Part shown: piece after piece, positions 1-7,471 of the stretch
Layout: every line of letters starts with the position of its first letter
How positions within the stretch are numbered: position 1 is the stretch's first letter
NCBI GenBank assembly: GCA_017995495.1
Contig: JAGOIS010000056.1
Span: 1 to 8,989, forward strand
Direction of reading: 5' to 3'
Origin: Candidatus Cloacimonadota bacterium
GTDB lineage: Bacteria; Cloacimonadota; Cloacimonadia; Cloacimonadales; Cloacimonadaceae
Length of the DNA stretch: 8,989 bases
Made by a program: the position numbers and the translations under genes
The notes under the pieces: generated by a model
The model's input: the letters and a program-made list of their open reading frames with translations, nothing else
Databases searched by the model: none
What the model was told of the DNA's origin: nothing

Positions 1-1005
1 AGCCTCTACCGCGTGATCAGCGATGATACGTTCCTGAACTCCACCGAGGACCCCGGCTATCAGGATTTCGAGGTGAGCCCCGGGCAGGTATGGTATTATT
101 ATGTGCTGGCTCAAAACCATCTCGGCGAGGTCTCCGGGCCATCCAACCAAGTTACGGTGCACATACCTGAAATAACCCCAAACCTGATCCTGGGCGAGGA
201 TTTCGAGGATATTCAGGCTTTCACCCAAGCGGTGCCCGGCTGGCAAAACCTCGATCTGGACGGCTCTGACAGCTGGGAGTGGAATGGTGTTAGTGTTCCT
301 GGCCTGGGAGGACCGCTGGCCTGGCTGGTCTTTCAACCGCAGCAGACAGTGCCGCCCCTGGCTGGGATCAATGCCCACGGCGGCGCTTCCATGCTGGCTT
401 CGCTGGCCTGTTTGCCGCCGCCCAACAACGATTGGCTGATCTCTCCGCCCCTGCAACTGGGAAACAGCCCCAGCCTGTCGTTCTGGGCCCGCTCTCACAC
501 CACGAATTTCGGACTGGAGCGGCTGAGGGTGCTGATCTCCACCGGCGGATCTGCTCTGGAGAACTTTGTTTTGCTCAATGACGGCAACTGGATCTCGGTG
601 CCGGCTCAGTGGACAGAATACAGCTACGATCTCACGCCCTGGCAGGGACAGAGCGCGCGGCTGGCCTTCAACTGCGTCTCCTGGGATGCCCAGGCCTTGT
701 ATCTGGACGACATCCTGATCGTGGGCGAAGGCGGTTATGTGCCAGTGGATGAAGAGCTTGCTTCAGATGATCCATTTCAAATTCACCCCAATCCCTCCCC
801 GGGATTTTTTAAGGTGGAAAACTCAGCCAAGACCCTCTTTGGCCTTGCCCTGTATGATCTGCGGGGACGCAAACTCTTTGCCGCGGAGAATCTTGCCGGC
901 TTTCACAGCGCTGAACATTGCCCGCGGCTGGCCGCCGGGATCTACATCCTGCGCCTGGAATCCCAAGGTCAAAGCTGGACCCGCCGCCTGGCGATCATCA
1001 AATGA
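1..1005 (+). CDS. Secreted choice-of-anchor J protein with C-terminal type IX-like sorting domain (5' end missing)
   Basis: The reading frame is open from base 1, so the start lies upstream; 334 residues are visible. Residues 1-57 resemble the end of a fibronectin type III domain (YYYVLAQNHLGEVSGPSNQV). Residues about 62-240 match a choice-of-anchor J/cleaved-adhesin type beta-sandwich: an LILGEDFED opening, GWQNLDLDG, NDWLISPPLQL, LSFWARSH, and a closing YLDDILI strand. Residues about 258-334 form a C-terminal sorting domain of the type IX secretion type A style, with HPNPSPG, LYDLRGR, LAAGIYILRL and a basic end (RRLAIIK). By family knowledge such proteins are exported to the cell surface, where they act in adhesion or polymer breakdown; the catalytic part, if any, is outside the window. 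The stop codon overlaps the helicase start (ATGA). Domain calls are from visual motif recognition. Confidence 0.85.
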   Translation, partial: SLYRVISDDTFLNSTEDPGYQDFEVSPGQVWYYYVLAQNHLGEVSGPSNQVTVHIPEITPNLILGEDFEDIQAFTQAVPGWQNLDLDGSDSWEWNGVSVPGLGGPLAWLVFQPQQTVPPLAGINAHGGASMLASLACLPPPNNDWLISPPLQLGNSPSLSFWARSHTTNFGLERLRVLISTGGSALENFVLLNDGNWISVPAQWTEYSYDLTPWQGQSARLAFNCVSWDAQALYLDDILIVGEGGYVPVDEELASDDPFQIHPNPSPGFFKVENSAKTLFGLALYDLRGRKLFAAENLAGFHSAEHCPRLAAGIYILRLESQGQSWTRRLAIIK

Positions 1006-3542
1006 AGAGTTACATCCAGCCGGACGTTGAGGACTTTCTGGAAGGATTGCTTCGCGACAGGCAATTCAGCGCCAACATCGTGGCGCGCCAGTCGCTGGAT
1101 CCTGTGGAGGCCGTCTGGGCGGATTTTCCTCCCCAAAGCAGGCCTGAACTTCTTGATCTGCTTCGCTCTCAGGGCATCACGCGCCTCTACGCTCATCAGC
1201 GCGAGGCCATCGACGCCGCCCTGAAAGGCGAAAATCTGGTGCTCAGCACCGGAGTCGCCAGCGGTAAAAGCCTCTGCTACCAGTTTCCCATTCTGCAAAA
1301 CCATCTGATCAACCCCGCGAGCCGTTCGTTACTGCTCTTTCCCACCAAAGCCCTGGCCCAGGACCAAACCCAAAAAATGCAGTCCCTGATCCAGTCGCTG
1401 GACGCGCAACCATCTGACAAACATAATCTTAACTGCGCCGTTTACGACGGCGACACGGCTTCCGAGACCCGGCGCCGCATCCGCAACCAAGCCCGGCTCA
1501 TCTTTTCCAATCCGGACATGCTGCATCTGGGGATCCTGCCCAACCACACCCTCTGGAGCAGCTTTTTTGCCAATCTGCGCTGGGTGGTGATCGACGAGGT
1601 GCACATCTACCGCGGTGTCTTCGGCTCGCACTGCGCCAACGTTTTGCGCCGCCTGAAAAGGATCTGCTCCCTGTACGGGTCCCAGCCCCAGTTCATCTGC
1701 ACCTCCGCCACGGTCGCCAACGCCCGCGAGCTCGCCGAAGAGCTGCTGGAAAGCCCTGTCCGGCTCATAGAGAAAGACTCTTCGCCGCACGGCCGGAGGG
1801 AATTTCTGATCGTGAATCCGCCCATCGTGGACGCCACACTGGGCATCAGGCGCAGCGCCATGCTGGAATCCACCGCCTTGGCCAAACGCTGGCTCTACGG
1901 GCGCGGCCAGGCCATCATTTTCTGCGGCCCCAGGCGCAGCGTGGAGATCCTCTACCTCTATCTGAGCGGCGAAAGCGCGTATAAAGACAGGGTGCGCAGC
2001 TACCGCAGCGGTTATCTTGCCGCTAACCGCCGCGAGATCGAAAAAGAACTGCGCGAAGGCAGCATCGGCCTGGTGGTTTCCACCAACGCTCTGGAACTCG
2101 GGATCGACATCGGCGGTCTGGACGCGGTATTCCTAAACACCTATCCCGGAACCATTTCCGCCACCCGTCAGCAAGCCGGAAGGGCCGGCCGCAAGCGCAA
2201 CACAGCCCTGGCCATCCTGGTTGCCAGCGCCAATCCCCTGGATCAATACATCTGCCAGCATCCCGGCTATCTCTTCGATAACAATCCCGAACACGCCCTC
2301 ATTTCACCGGACCACCGCGAGATCCTGCAAAGCCAGCTGCTCTGCGCCATCCACGACCTCGCCCTGCTGGCCAGCGAAGGCTTTGGCAGCCTGGGTCCGG
2401 AGCACATCTTTCCCCATCTGGAAGTGCTGGTGGCCGCAGGCAAAGCGCGCAAGGCCGGGTCGCGCTACATTGGCATTCCGGAGGCTTATCCCGCAGCGGA
2501 GGTGTCACTTAGGAACATCTCGGACCAGGTGCAGATTCTGGCCGGCAAGGAACTGATCGGCTGGGTGGATGGAGCCAGCGCGCTCTGGATGATGCATCCC
2601 GGTGCCATCTATCTGGACAAGGGCGACACCTGGATCGTCACCCGCCTCGATCTGGAGCGGCGCCAGGCCGAAATTGAGCCGGTGGAGGCCAATTACTTCA
2701 CCCAGACCACGCGGGAAACCGAAATTGAGGTCAACAACCTGATGAACCGCCAGGCGGCCTCCGGCGCGGACAAATATCTGGGCCAGGTAACCGTTACCAC
2801 CACCATCACCGGCTTTAAAAAACTGAAATTCTACACCCAGGAAATAATCGGCCGCGAGCCGCTGGATTTGCCTCCAACACACTTGCAGACCGTAGCCTGG
2901 TGGATCGGACTGGCTGACAAAACGGTCGCCCGCGTGAAAGCCCAGGGCCTCTGGAATGTTGGCCTCAACGACTATGGCAAAGACTGGGGCATAATTTCCG
3001 CCGCCGTGCGCAAACGTGACAATTTCCTCTGCCAGCACTGCGGCCTGGCCGAAACCGAAACTGCGCACCACGTCCACCACCTCGATCCCTTCCGCAAATT
3101 CGCCTCCGCGGAGGAGGCCAACGCGCCTGCTAATCTGCTGACTCTCTGCCCCCGCTGCCACCGTCTCGCGGAACAGAATGTGCAGATGCAGAGCGGCATC
3201 TCCGCCCTGGGTTACCTGCTGGTGAACCTTTCGCCCTTCTTCGTGATGTGCGACCGCAAGGACATCGACGTCTTCTGCGAGGACAATTCCCCCCTGGCCG
3301 GAAACCGCCCCGTCATCCTCATTTACGACAACATTTCCGGCGGCATCGGACTTTCCCGCAAGCTCTTCGACCTTCACGACCAAGTGCTGAAAGCCGCTCT
3401 GGACCTTGTTTCCAAATGCCCCTGCCAGGATGGATGCCCCTCCTGTGTGGGACCCGTGGCGGAAAACGGCTCCGGGGCCAAGGAAAACGCTCTCGCCATC
3501 TTGCATGAACTGGTGTCAGGATCCCCGGATCCGGAAGCATAG
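1002..3542 (+). CDS. MrfA/YprA (Hrq1-like) SF2 DEVH helicase with HNH-like module inside the DUF1998 region
   Basis: Predicted ATP-dependent DNA helicase of 846 residues in the family of Bacillus MrfA and fungal Hrq1, implicated in repair of mitomycin-type and crosslink damage. Visible motifs: YAHQREA Q-like motif; Walker A TGVASGKS (83-90); DEVH (198-201); SAT (235-237); LGIDIGG motif V (366-372); QQAGRAGR motif VI (390-397). The accessory domain shows HPGAIYLDKG (from 532). The C-terminal DUF1998/MZB region carries YDNISGGIGL and a Cys4 cluster, C806-x-C808-x3-C812-x2-C815. Between them, residues 668-725 form an HNH-like zinc module: C677-x2-C680, HHVHH (689-693), N711, C716-x2-C719-H720. 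I chose the ATG at 1002 because it overlaps the preceding stop as ATGA and begins the family-like N-terminus; a GTG or other start farther upstream (from 918) would read through the previous gene. No ribosome site is visible, which suggests translational coupling. Confidence 0.93.
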   Translation: MKSYIQPDVEDFLEGLLRDRQFSANIVARQSLDPVEAVWADFPPQSRPELLDLLRSQGITRLYAHQREAIDAALKGENLVLSTGVASGKSLCYQFPILQNHLINPASRSLLLFPTKALAQDQTQKMQSLIQSLDAQPSDKHNLNCAVYDGDTASETRRRIRNQARLIFSNPDMLHLGILPNHTLWSSFFANLRWVVIDEVHIYRGVFGSHCANVLRRLKRICSLYGSQPQFICTSATVANARELAEELLESPVRLIEKDSSPHGRREFLIVNPPIVDATLGIRRSAMLESTALAKRWLYGRGQAIIFCGPRRSVEILYLYLSGESAYKDRVRSYRSGYLAANRREIEKELREGSIGLVVSTNALELGIDIGGLDAVFLNTYPGTISATRQQAGRAGRKRNTALAILVASANPLDQYICQHPGYLFDNNPEHALISPDHREILQSQLLCAIHDLALLASEGFGSLGPEHIFPHLEVLVAAGKARKAGSRYIGIPEAYPAAEVSLRNISDQVQILAGKELIGWVDGASALWMMHPGAIYLDKGDTWIVTRLDLERRQAEIEPVEANYFTQTTRETEIEVNNLMNRQAASGADKYLGQVTVTTTITGFKKLKFYTQEIIGREPLDLPPTHLQTVAWWIGLADKTVARVKAQGLWNVGLNDYGKDWGIISAAVRKRDNFLCQHCGLAETETAHHVHHLDPFRKFASAEEANAPANLLTLCPRCHRLAEQNVQMQSGISALGYLLVNLSPFFVMCDRKDIDVFCEDNSPLAGNRPVILIYDNISGGIGLSRKLFDLHDQVLKAALDLVSKCPCQDGCPSCVGPVAENGSGAKENALAILHELVSGSPDPEA

Positions 3543-3545
3543 GAG
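3541..3545 (+). promoter_or_regulatory. Ribosome binding site AGGAG of the DUF3795 gene
   Basis: AGGAG lies 6 nt before the ATG at 3552 and overlaps the helicase stop codon (TAGGAG). The placement fixes the start and implies that the small gene is translated from the same mRNA as the helicase. Confidence 0.8.
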
Positions 3546-3551
3546 TTTATC

Positions 3552-3848
3552 ATGAAACAACTTAGCGTGTGCGGAGTCTGTTGCTCCACCGATTGCCGGG
3601 CATATAAAACCGAGTGTGAAGGCTGCGTGGAACTGGAAGGCAAGATTCCCTGGGCGGTTTTCTATGATGCGGAGTATTGCCCCATCTTCCAATGCGTCGC
3701 GGACAAAGGCTTTGCATCCTGCGCCGAATGCGGCCAGGCACCCTGCCAGACCTGGTTCGACACCCGCGACCCCCACGCTTCCGACGAGCAGTTCGCCGCG
3801 GATATCTCCAGCCGGCTCAAAAACCTCAGAACCCTCGTCTCCACATAG
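3552..3848 (+). CDS. DUF3795 family cysteine-rich small protein
   Basis: The 98-residue product has 11 cysteines: C7, C10, C11, C15 in a CGVCCSTDC opening, C22-x2-C25 (CEGC), C43, C48, and C57-x2-C60-x4-C65 (CAECGQAPC). This order (CG..C...C, then C.GC, then C.EC...PC) is the signature of the DUF3795 family, thought to bind zinc or another metal. The biochemical role is unknown. No signal peptide or membrane segment is seen, so it is probably cytoplasmic. The tail (66-98) is polar and likely helical. It follows the helicase by 9 nt with a strong AGGAG, so it should be co-transcribed, but I know of no established functional link between the two families. The length is usual for the family. Confidence 0.82.
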   Translation: MKQLSVCGVCCSTDCRAYKTECEGCVELEGKIPWAVFYDAEYCPIFQCVADKGFASCAECGQAPCQTWFDTRDPHASDEQFAADISSRLKNLRTLVST

Positions 3849-3947
3849 CCGCGGGTAATTTTCCCTCCTGCTCGTTCACGCTGGTCTGAAAACAAACCCA
3901 ACGCGTGGCATCCTGTCATCATTGCGCAAAAGTAGCGAAGCGACATA
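3849..3947. other. Short spacer between convergent genes
   Basis: About 100 nt separate the DUF3795 stop from the stop of the opposing gene. I see no clear stem with a T-run in either direction and no small gene, so termination of the two convergent transcripts is not explained by the sequence. Confidence 0.5.
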
Positions 3948-5009
3948 TCACCAGATATCAGCCCACTCCGCGATGGCCCGGTTTATCTCGTCGCAACTTT
4001 TGTCCGTCATATCATTGAAAGGCGCGTAATCCCGAAATTCCTGCAAGTTGGCCGCGTCGATAAAATCAGGGATCGGGGTCAAAGCCTTGAACTCCGTTAA
4101 CTTGCAGGTATAGATCATGCCGTCGGCGAAGTCTTTCAACCTGAAATCCTCGTAACCCAGGCAGTAAAAGCTGTCATCAGGCAGTTCGCCCGCGGGGCTG
4201 TCTTTCAGATCAAAAGCCAATTCGGAGAAGCGCGGACTGATGATCTGGTCGATGATGCCACCGCCGGGGGCCTGTTCTGGCGCGTCGAACTCCTGGCTGT
4301 CCCAGGGATCGTAAAAGCAGATGTTGCAAACTCCGGCGCCATATTCAGCCTGGACATGGTTGCCAAAACGGACTGTATTGAATCCGGCAAATACTTTGCG
4401 CCCGCCCTCCCTGGTGAAATCCGGCTCGCGATAGCGCGTAAAGGCGTGATGCGAACCCATGATGCCCAAAACCTTGGTGACGCCTGGTACGTGGTATTGA
4501 TTCAGCGCTTGCAGCCAGTTCTTTTCGTCGCAATCCTGCCAGATCAGCTTGATCTCAGCGGCGTTGGGCCGGCGGTTTTGTTCGCGGCATATCTTGTTGT
4601 ACAGCTTCCAATTGTATGGATCGTTCAAGCCGACGCAGCGGATTTGCCTGTCCGGGGGATTCCGGCGGTTTTGTTCCCAGATCAGGCGGTAGATTTCCAG
4701 ATACTCCCGGTATCCCCAAAATGCCTCCTGATGGAGCATGATCAGTTTTGCCAAAGAGAAGTCGAACTGTTCCTGCCCCAGTAATCTGTCGATGAGAGCC
4801 TGATCTTCCCTCCGCCCAAATTCGGTGGCTATCAGGTTTATGCCATGCTCCGGCAGAAGGGGTATCAGCCGGTGGTACAGTTCAGCTTGCTGGCGGATGT
4901 AGTGCATCTCGCCCAAAAGTACGATCTCGTGATCCTCAAATTTATCCAGCACATAGTCCAGCGGTGCCTTGCCCCGGTTCAGAAGATAGTTCTTAAGTTC
5001 GCCATGCAT
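3948..5009 (-). CDS. EreA/ChaN-like superfamily protein, function unknown
   Basis: The 353-residue protein begins with a segment typical of the EreA/ChaN/Tiki-like fold: a beta strand ending in LLGEMHY (G33-E34-M35-H36), an ATEFG strand (61-65), and a later VLGIMGSHHAFTRY strand (180-193). The GExH glutamate and histidine together with the later histidines are the positions that members use for catalysis or for heme/metal contact. Known relatives include erythromycin esterase, the heme-binding ChaN and TIKI proteases, so a hydrolase is possible but the substrate cannot be read from the sequence. No signal peptide or lipobox is visible, unlike ChaN, so it is likely cytoplasmic. The start at 5009 is chosen over an upstream ATG at 5060 because GGAGG (5017-5021) lies 7 nt before it and the extra 17 residues are not domain-like. 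It stands alone, convergent with the helicase group. Confidence 0.72.
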   Translation of the reverse strand: MHGELKNYLLNRGKAPLDYVLDKFEDHEIVLLGEMHYIRQQAELYHRLIPLLPEHGINLIATEFGRREDQALIDRLLGQEQFDFSLAKLIMLHQEAFWGYREYLEIYRLIWEQNRRNPPDRQIRCVGLNDPYNWKLYNKICREQNRRPNAAEIKLIWQDCDEKNWLQALNQYHVPGVTKVLGIMGSHHAFTRYREPDFTREGGRKVFAGFNTVRFGNHVQAEYGAGVCNICFYDPWDSQEFDAPEQAPGGGIIDQIISPRFSELAFDLKDSPAGELPDDSFYCLGYEDFRLKDFADGMIYTCKLTEFKALTPIPDFIDAANLQEFRDYAPFNDMTDKSCDEINRAIAEWADIW

Positions 5010-5016
5010 GATGGTT

Positions 5017-5021
5017 CCTCC
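5017..5021 (-). promoter_or_regulatory. Ribosome binding site GGAGG of the EreA/ChaN-like gene
   Basis: On the minus strand GGAGG lies 7 nt upstream of the ATG at 5009. This decides the start in favour of the shorter 353-residue protein. Confidence 0.78.
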
Positions 5022-5074
5022 CCGTAATGCTGATTTCTTGACCGTGGAAACTATTTGCACGTCGGCATTGGCGT

Positions 5075-5102
5075 ATGGTATATTTTATTCTAAATGTGTC
5101 AA
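5075..5102 (-). promoter_or_regulatory. Candidate sigma-70 promoter of the EreA/ChaN-like gene
   Basis: On the minus strand a perfect TTGACA (5097-5102) is followed after 16 nt by TACCAT (5075-5080), which matches 4 of 6 positions of the -10 consensus. The intervening DNA is AT-rich. A transcript starting near 5068 would carry a leader of about 60 nt. The large palindrome at 5173-5243 lies just upstream of the -35 box. Confidence 0.5.
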
Positions 5103-5172
5103 GCTGAATATTGGGTTTGCCTTAATACATCATCCACATCGGCGATATCTGATTTTTCCCTTTCATCACGGT

Positions 5173-5243
5173 ATCAATACGGAATAAATACGGGATCAAT
5201 ACGGATGAAATCCGTATTGATCCCGTATTTATTCCGTATTGAT
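5173..5243. repeat. Perfect 34-bp inverted repeat with 3-nt loop
   Basis: The left arm 5173-5206 is the exact reverse complement of the right arm 5210-5243; only GAA (5207-5209) lies between them. Each arm contains ATCAATACGG twice, at its outer and inner ends, separated by AATAAATACGGG. The structure could form a very stable RNA hairpin or a DNA cruciform. There is no T-run on either side, so it is not a standard terminator. It lies between divergent genes, about 70 nt beyond the -35 box of the minus-strand gene. The core CCGTATTGATCC recurs at 7684-7695 in the repeat cluster beside the transposase, which suggests a shared repeat family. What it does is unknown. Confidence 0.95.
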
Positions 5244-5531
5244 CACGGGAGAGGGCAGGGGCCGTCCCCAGGCATTTGCGCTCAGCGGCACAGCACGCGC
5301 TTCGGAGCCGCTGCCACTCCAAATATGGAATCCGGGTATCAACTGGCTGAGGTTCAGGGCGAAGGGCCGTTCCTCAGGGACGGCGCATCCCGGCTGCTGT
5401 CACCATACCTTCTGGCTAACAATGGCCAAAGATGGTTTGGCCGCAAATCTCTTGACAGCCTTTGGCGGGATTAAAAATGGCCCCCAGAGCGGGGATCAGA
5501 ATATGCCGTTCCCCATGCCAAAGGAGATAAA
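5244..5531. other. Non-coding leader region with small hairpins upstream of the GyrI-like gene
   Basis: I find no convincing gene in these 288 nt. Open frames that cross the region also read through the palindrome and have no family-like sequence. Two clean stems are visible: 5366-5384 (GCCGTTCC / GGGACGGC, 8 bp with one G-T pair and a TCA loop) and 5424-5442 (GGCCAAA-gatgg-TTTGGCC, 7 bp). A perfect TTGACA (5452-5457) followed after 15 nt by AAAAAT (5473-5478) is a weak promoter candidate for the downstream pair. An AAAGGAG precedes the next gene. Confidence 0.5.
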
Positions 5532-6005
5532 ATGGAACCCAGATTTGAGAGCCGTGAAGCGTTCACGGTGGTGGGCCTCAAATGCCGTTCGAGCATGCAG
5601 GACAACGTTATACCCAGGCTTTGGGACGATTTCAACAAGGTCTGCGCGGGCATACCGCACACGGTGACGGACCGCACGGCTTACGGCGTGTGCTATTACG
5701 AGGATGACGACGACCCCAGGGGAGACAGTTTTTCCTATCTGGCCGGGGTCGAGGTTTCCAGCGCCGAAGACATTCCCGCGGGGATGGAGGCAATAAGCAT
5801 CCCGGCGCATGAATACGCGGTTTTTGAACATCGCGGGCCGCTGGATTCCCTGGGCCAGACCTATCAGTTCATCCACGGCAAATGGCTTCCCGGCAGTGGC
5901 TATGAGATGGTAGGCACCCTCGATTATGAACTTTACGATTGGCGTTTCCGCTGGGGCCAGCCGGATTCCGTGCTGGAGATCTGGATCCCTGTCCGCAAGA
6001 AATAG
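5532..6005 (+). CDS. GyrI-like/AraC effector-binding domain protein
   Basis: The 157-residue protein is a stand-alone GyrI-like small-molecule binding domain. It opens with a short strand (FTVVGLKCR), then IPRLWDDFNKVCAGIPH, TAYGVCYYEDDD, FSYLAGVEVSS, the PAGMEAISIPAHEYAVFEHRG-type strand, a TYQFIHGKWLPGSGY helix, and closes with DSVLEIWIPV. E149 in EIWIPV is the buried glutamate conserved in the family, used for cationic ligands or, in some members, for hydrolysis of electrophiles. Length and termini match a complete domain with no DNA-binding part, so it is not itself a classic regulator. GGAG (5523-5526) sits 5 nt before the ATG. Its end overlaps the radical SAM frame, suggesting an operon and possible translational coupling. 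The ligand is unknown. Confidence 0.88.
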   Translation: MEPRFESREAFTVVGLKCRSSMQDNVIPRLWDDFNKVCAGIPHTVTDRTAYGVCYYEDDDDPRGDSFSYLAGVEVSSAEDIPAGMEAISIPAHEYAVFEHRGPLDSLGQTYQFIHGKWLPGSGYEMVGTLDYELYDWRFRWGQPDSVLEIWIPVRKK

Positions 6006-7398
6006 ACCCCGCCCCAAACTCTGTCTCACCGGCCTGAACAGCGCCTGGTACCAGAGCAATCCGGCGCTCCATGCTCTGCGTGAATGCCTGCGCGGATTGC
6101 CCTATGCCGTGCGGTTGCTGGAGTTTGCCCTCAGCGAGCCGCTCTTTGACATCCTGAGCCAGATCTGCCGTGAGAAACCAGACATAGCCTGTTTTTCAGC
6201 CTACATCTGGAACAGCGGTGAACTGCGGCGGTTGATCCCGGAACTTAAAAAGCTGCTGCCCGAAACGAAGATCGTGTTGGGAGGCCCGGAAGCCAACCAC
6301 GGCGGTTTCGGCCTGGACGAAGCCGATTTTATCGTCAACGGACCAGGTGAGGGGGTGTTTCGTGGGTTGGCAGAATCCGGATTTGAGCTGCCCGGTGGAG
6401 TCTATGAAGCGACGGCCCCGCCCCTGCGTGATCTCCCCTTCCCTTATCGCAGGTCCGACAAAGCCGCGCTGCAAGGCAAACTGGTCTATTATGAAAGCTC
6501 GCGGGGCTGCCCCTTCCGCTGCGTCTATTGCCTTTCCGCCAGGGATAAACGCCATGAAGCGAGGTTCGATCCCGCAGTGGCCGCGGACAGACGCAAGCTG
6601 TACGCGGAATTGGACCGCCTGCTGGAGTTGCGGCCACGCACCCTGAAATTCGTGGACCGCAGTTTCAACGCGCATCCCCGGCTGGCCCGGCTGATCTGGG
6701 CCTACGCCATCCGGCCAGAGGCGGACTGCGAATTCCACTTCGAGATCTATCCCGATCTGCTCAACGAGGAGGATCTGCGCTTGTTGGAAAAAGCCCCGTC
6801 CGGCCGCATCCGCTTTGAAGTTGGGGTGCAAACCGTAAACGCCGCCGTGGTCCGGGCTTGCGGGCGCAACTCCAACTGGCGCAAAACGAAAGCCGCCTTG
6901 AACGCCCTCCGCGAACGCACCCGGATCCGCGTTCACGCCGACCTGCTGGTGGGACTGCCCGGGGAAAAAATTACGTCGGTACGGCGTTCCCTGGACGAAC
7001 TGGCGTCAACCCTCCCGGCGGAAATTCAGCTGGGCATGCTCAAGATCCTGCCAGACACGCCGATGCAAAACATCGCTGTCCAGCGCGGCTATCAGTGGCT
7101 TGATCATCCGCCCTGGCAGGTGTTGAAATCTGACGCGCTCAGCTTCACGCAGGTGGCCCGGCTGCAGGAACTGGCCAAGCTCATCAACCTCTATTGGAAC
7201 AAAGGCGAGTTCCGCGACAGCTGGCTGCAACTGCTTTCCTCCGGACACAAAGCCTCCCGGCTTTTCCTGGAGTTACTTAAACTCCACCACCGCGAGGGCC
7301 TGCCCCTGCACAGCTTAGCCAAAACCAGCCGCGGCGGGATTTTCGGGGAATTACTGAACAATCTAGCCAATTTGGATGATAGCAAGGAAGCACAATAA
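5926..7398 (+). CDS. B12-binding domain radical SAM protein, DUF4080 type
   Basis: Likely radical S-adenosylmethionine enzyme. The N-terminal half has a cobalamin-binding-like Rossmann fold: LCLTGLNSAWYQSNPALHA (about 32-50), KPDIACFSAYIW, KIVLGGPEA and FIVNGPGEGVF; the canonical DxHxxG cobalamin histidine motif is not seen. The Fe4S4 motif follows as C195-x3-C199-x2-C202 in SSRGCPFRCVYCLSA, then core strands (LKFVDRSFN, FHFEIYPDLL, FEVGVQT, HADLLVGLPGE, LGMLKILPDTP). The last 120 residues, with LINLYWNKGEF, resemble DUF4080. The reaction and substrate are unknown. The start is uncertain: the only ATG in frame before the conserved region is 5926, which overlaps the GyrI-like gene by 80 nt and has no ribosome site; a CTG at 5989, 10 nt after GGAG (5975-5978), would fit better by position. 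Conserved sequence begins at about residue 31. Confidence 0.85.
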   Translation: MNFTIGVSAGASRIPCWRSGSLSARNRPRPKLCLTGLNSAWYQSNPALHALRECLRGLPYAVRLLEFALSEPLFDILSQICREKPDIACFSAYIWNSGELRRLIPELKKLLPETKIVLGGPEANHGGFGLDEADFIVNGPGEGVFRGLAESGFELPGGVYEATAPPLRDLPFPYRRSDKAALQGKLVYYESSRGCPFRCVYCLSARDKRHEARFDPAVAADRRKLYAELDRLLELRPRTLKFVDRSFNAHPRLARLIWAYAIRPEADCEFHFEIYPDLLNEEDLRLLEKAPSGRIRFEVGVQTVNAAVVRACGRNSNWRKTKAALNALRERTRIRVHADLLVGLPGEKITSVRRSLDELASTLPAEIQLGMLKILPDTPMQNIAVQRGYQWLDHPPWQVLKSDALSFTQVARLQELAKLINLYWNKGEFRDSWLQLLSSGHKASRLFLELLKLHHREGLPLHSLAKTSRGGIFGELLNNLANLDDSKEAQ

Positions 7399-7441
7399 CG
7401 CTACCGTAACCAGCAGATCAGTAGATTTAGTTCTGCCGGGT

Positions 7442-7455
7442 GGCGATTTATCGCC
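7442..7455. repeat. GGCGAT-TT-ATCGCC palindrome (outer left copy)
   Basis: Perfect 6-bp arms around TT, 44 nt after the radical SAM stop. Related palindromes at 7744-7755 and 8340-8355 flank the transposase gene. It has no following T-run, so it is not an obvious terminator for the radical SAM gene. Confidence 0.75.
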
Positions 7456-7471
7456 GCACTCTAAGTTTCAA

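Noticed and set aside
2505..3506. Long minus-strand frame (333 codons) antisense to the helicase
   Set aside because: It is the mirror of a GC-rich gene with third-position bias. The opposite strand carries clear helicase, HNH and MZB motifs.
4356..4784. Plus-strand 142-codon frame opposite the EreA/ChaN-like gene
   Set aside because: The minus-strand gene has a GGAGG site, promoter-like boxes and fold motifs; the plus frame has none of these.
5094..5474. Plus-strand 126-codon frame across the palindrome
   Set aside because: It includes the 71-bp palindrome and small hairpins, has no ribosome site, and the translated sequence has no domain character.
6196..6936. Minus-strand 246-codon frame antisense to the radical SAM gene
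   Set aside because: The plus strand carries the CxxxCxxC motif and the rest of the enzyme; the antisense frame has no recognisable domain or ribosome site.
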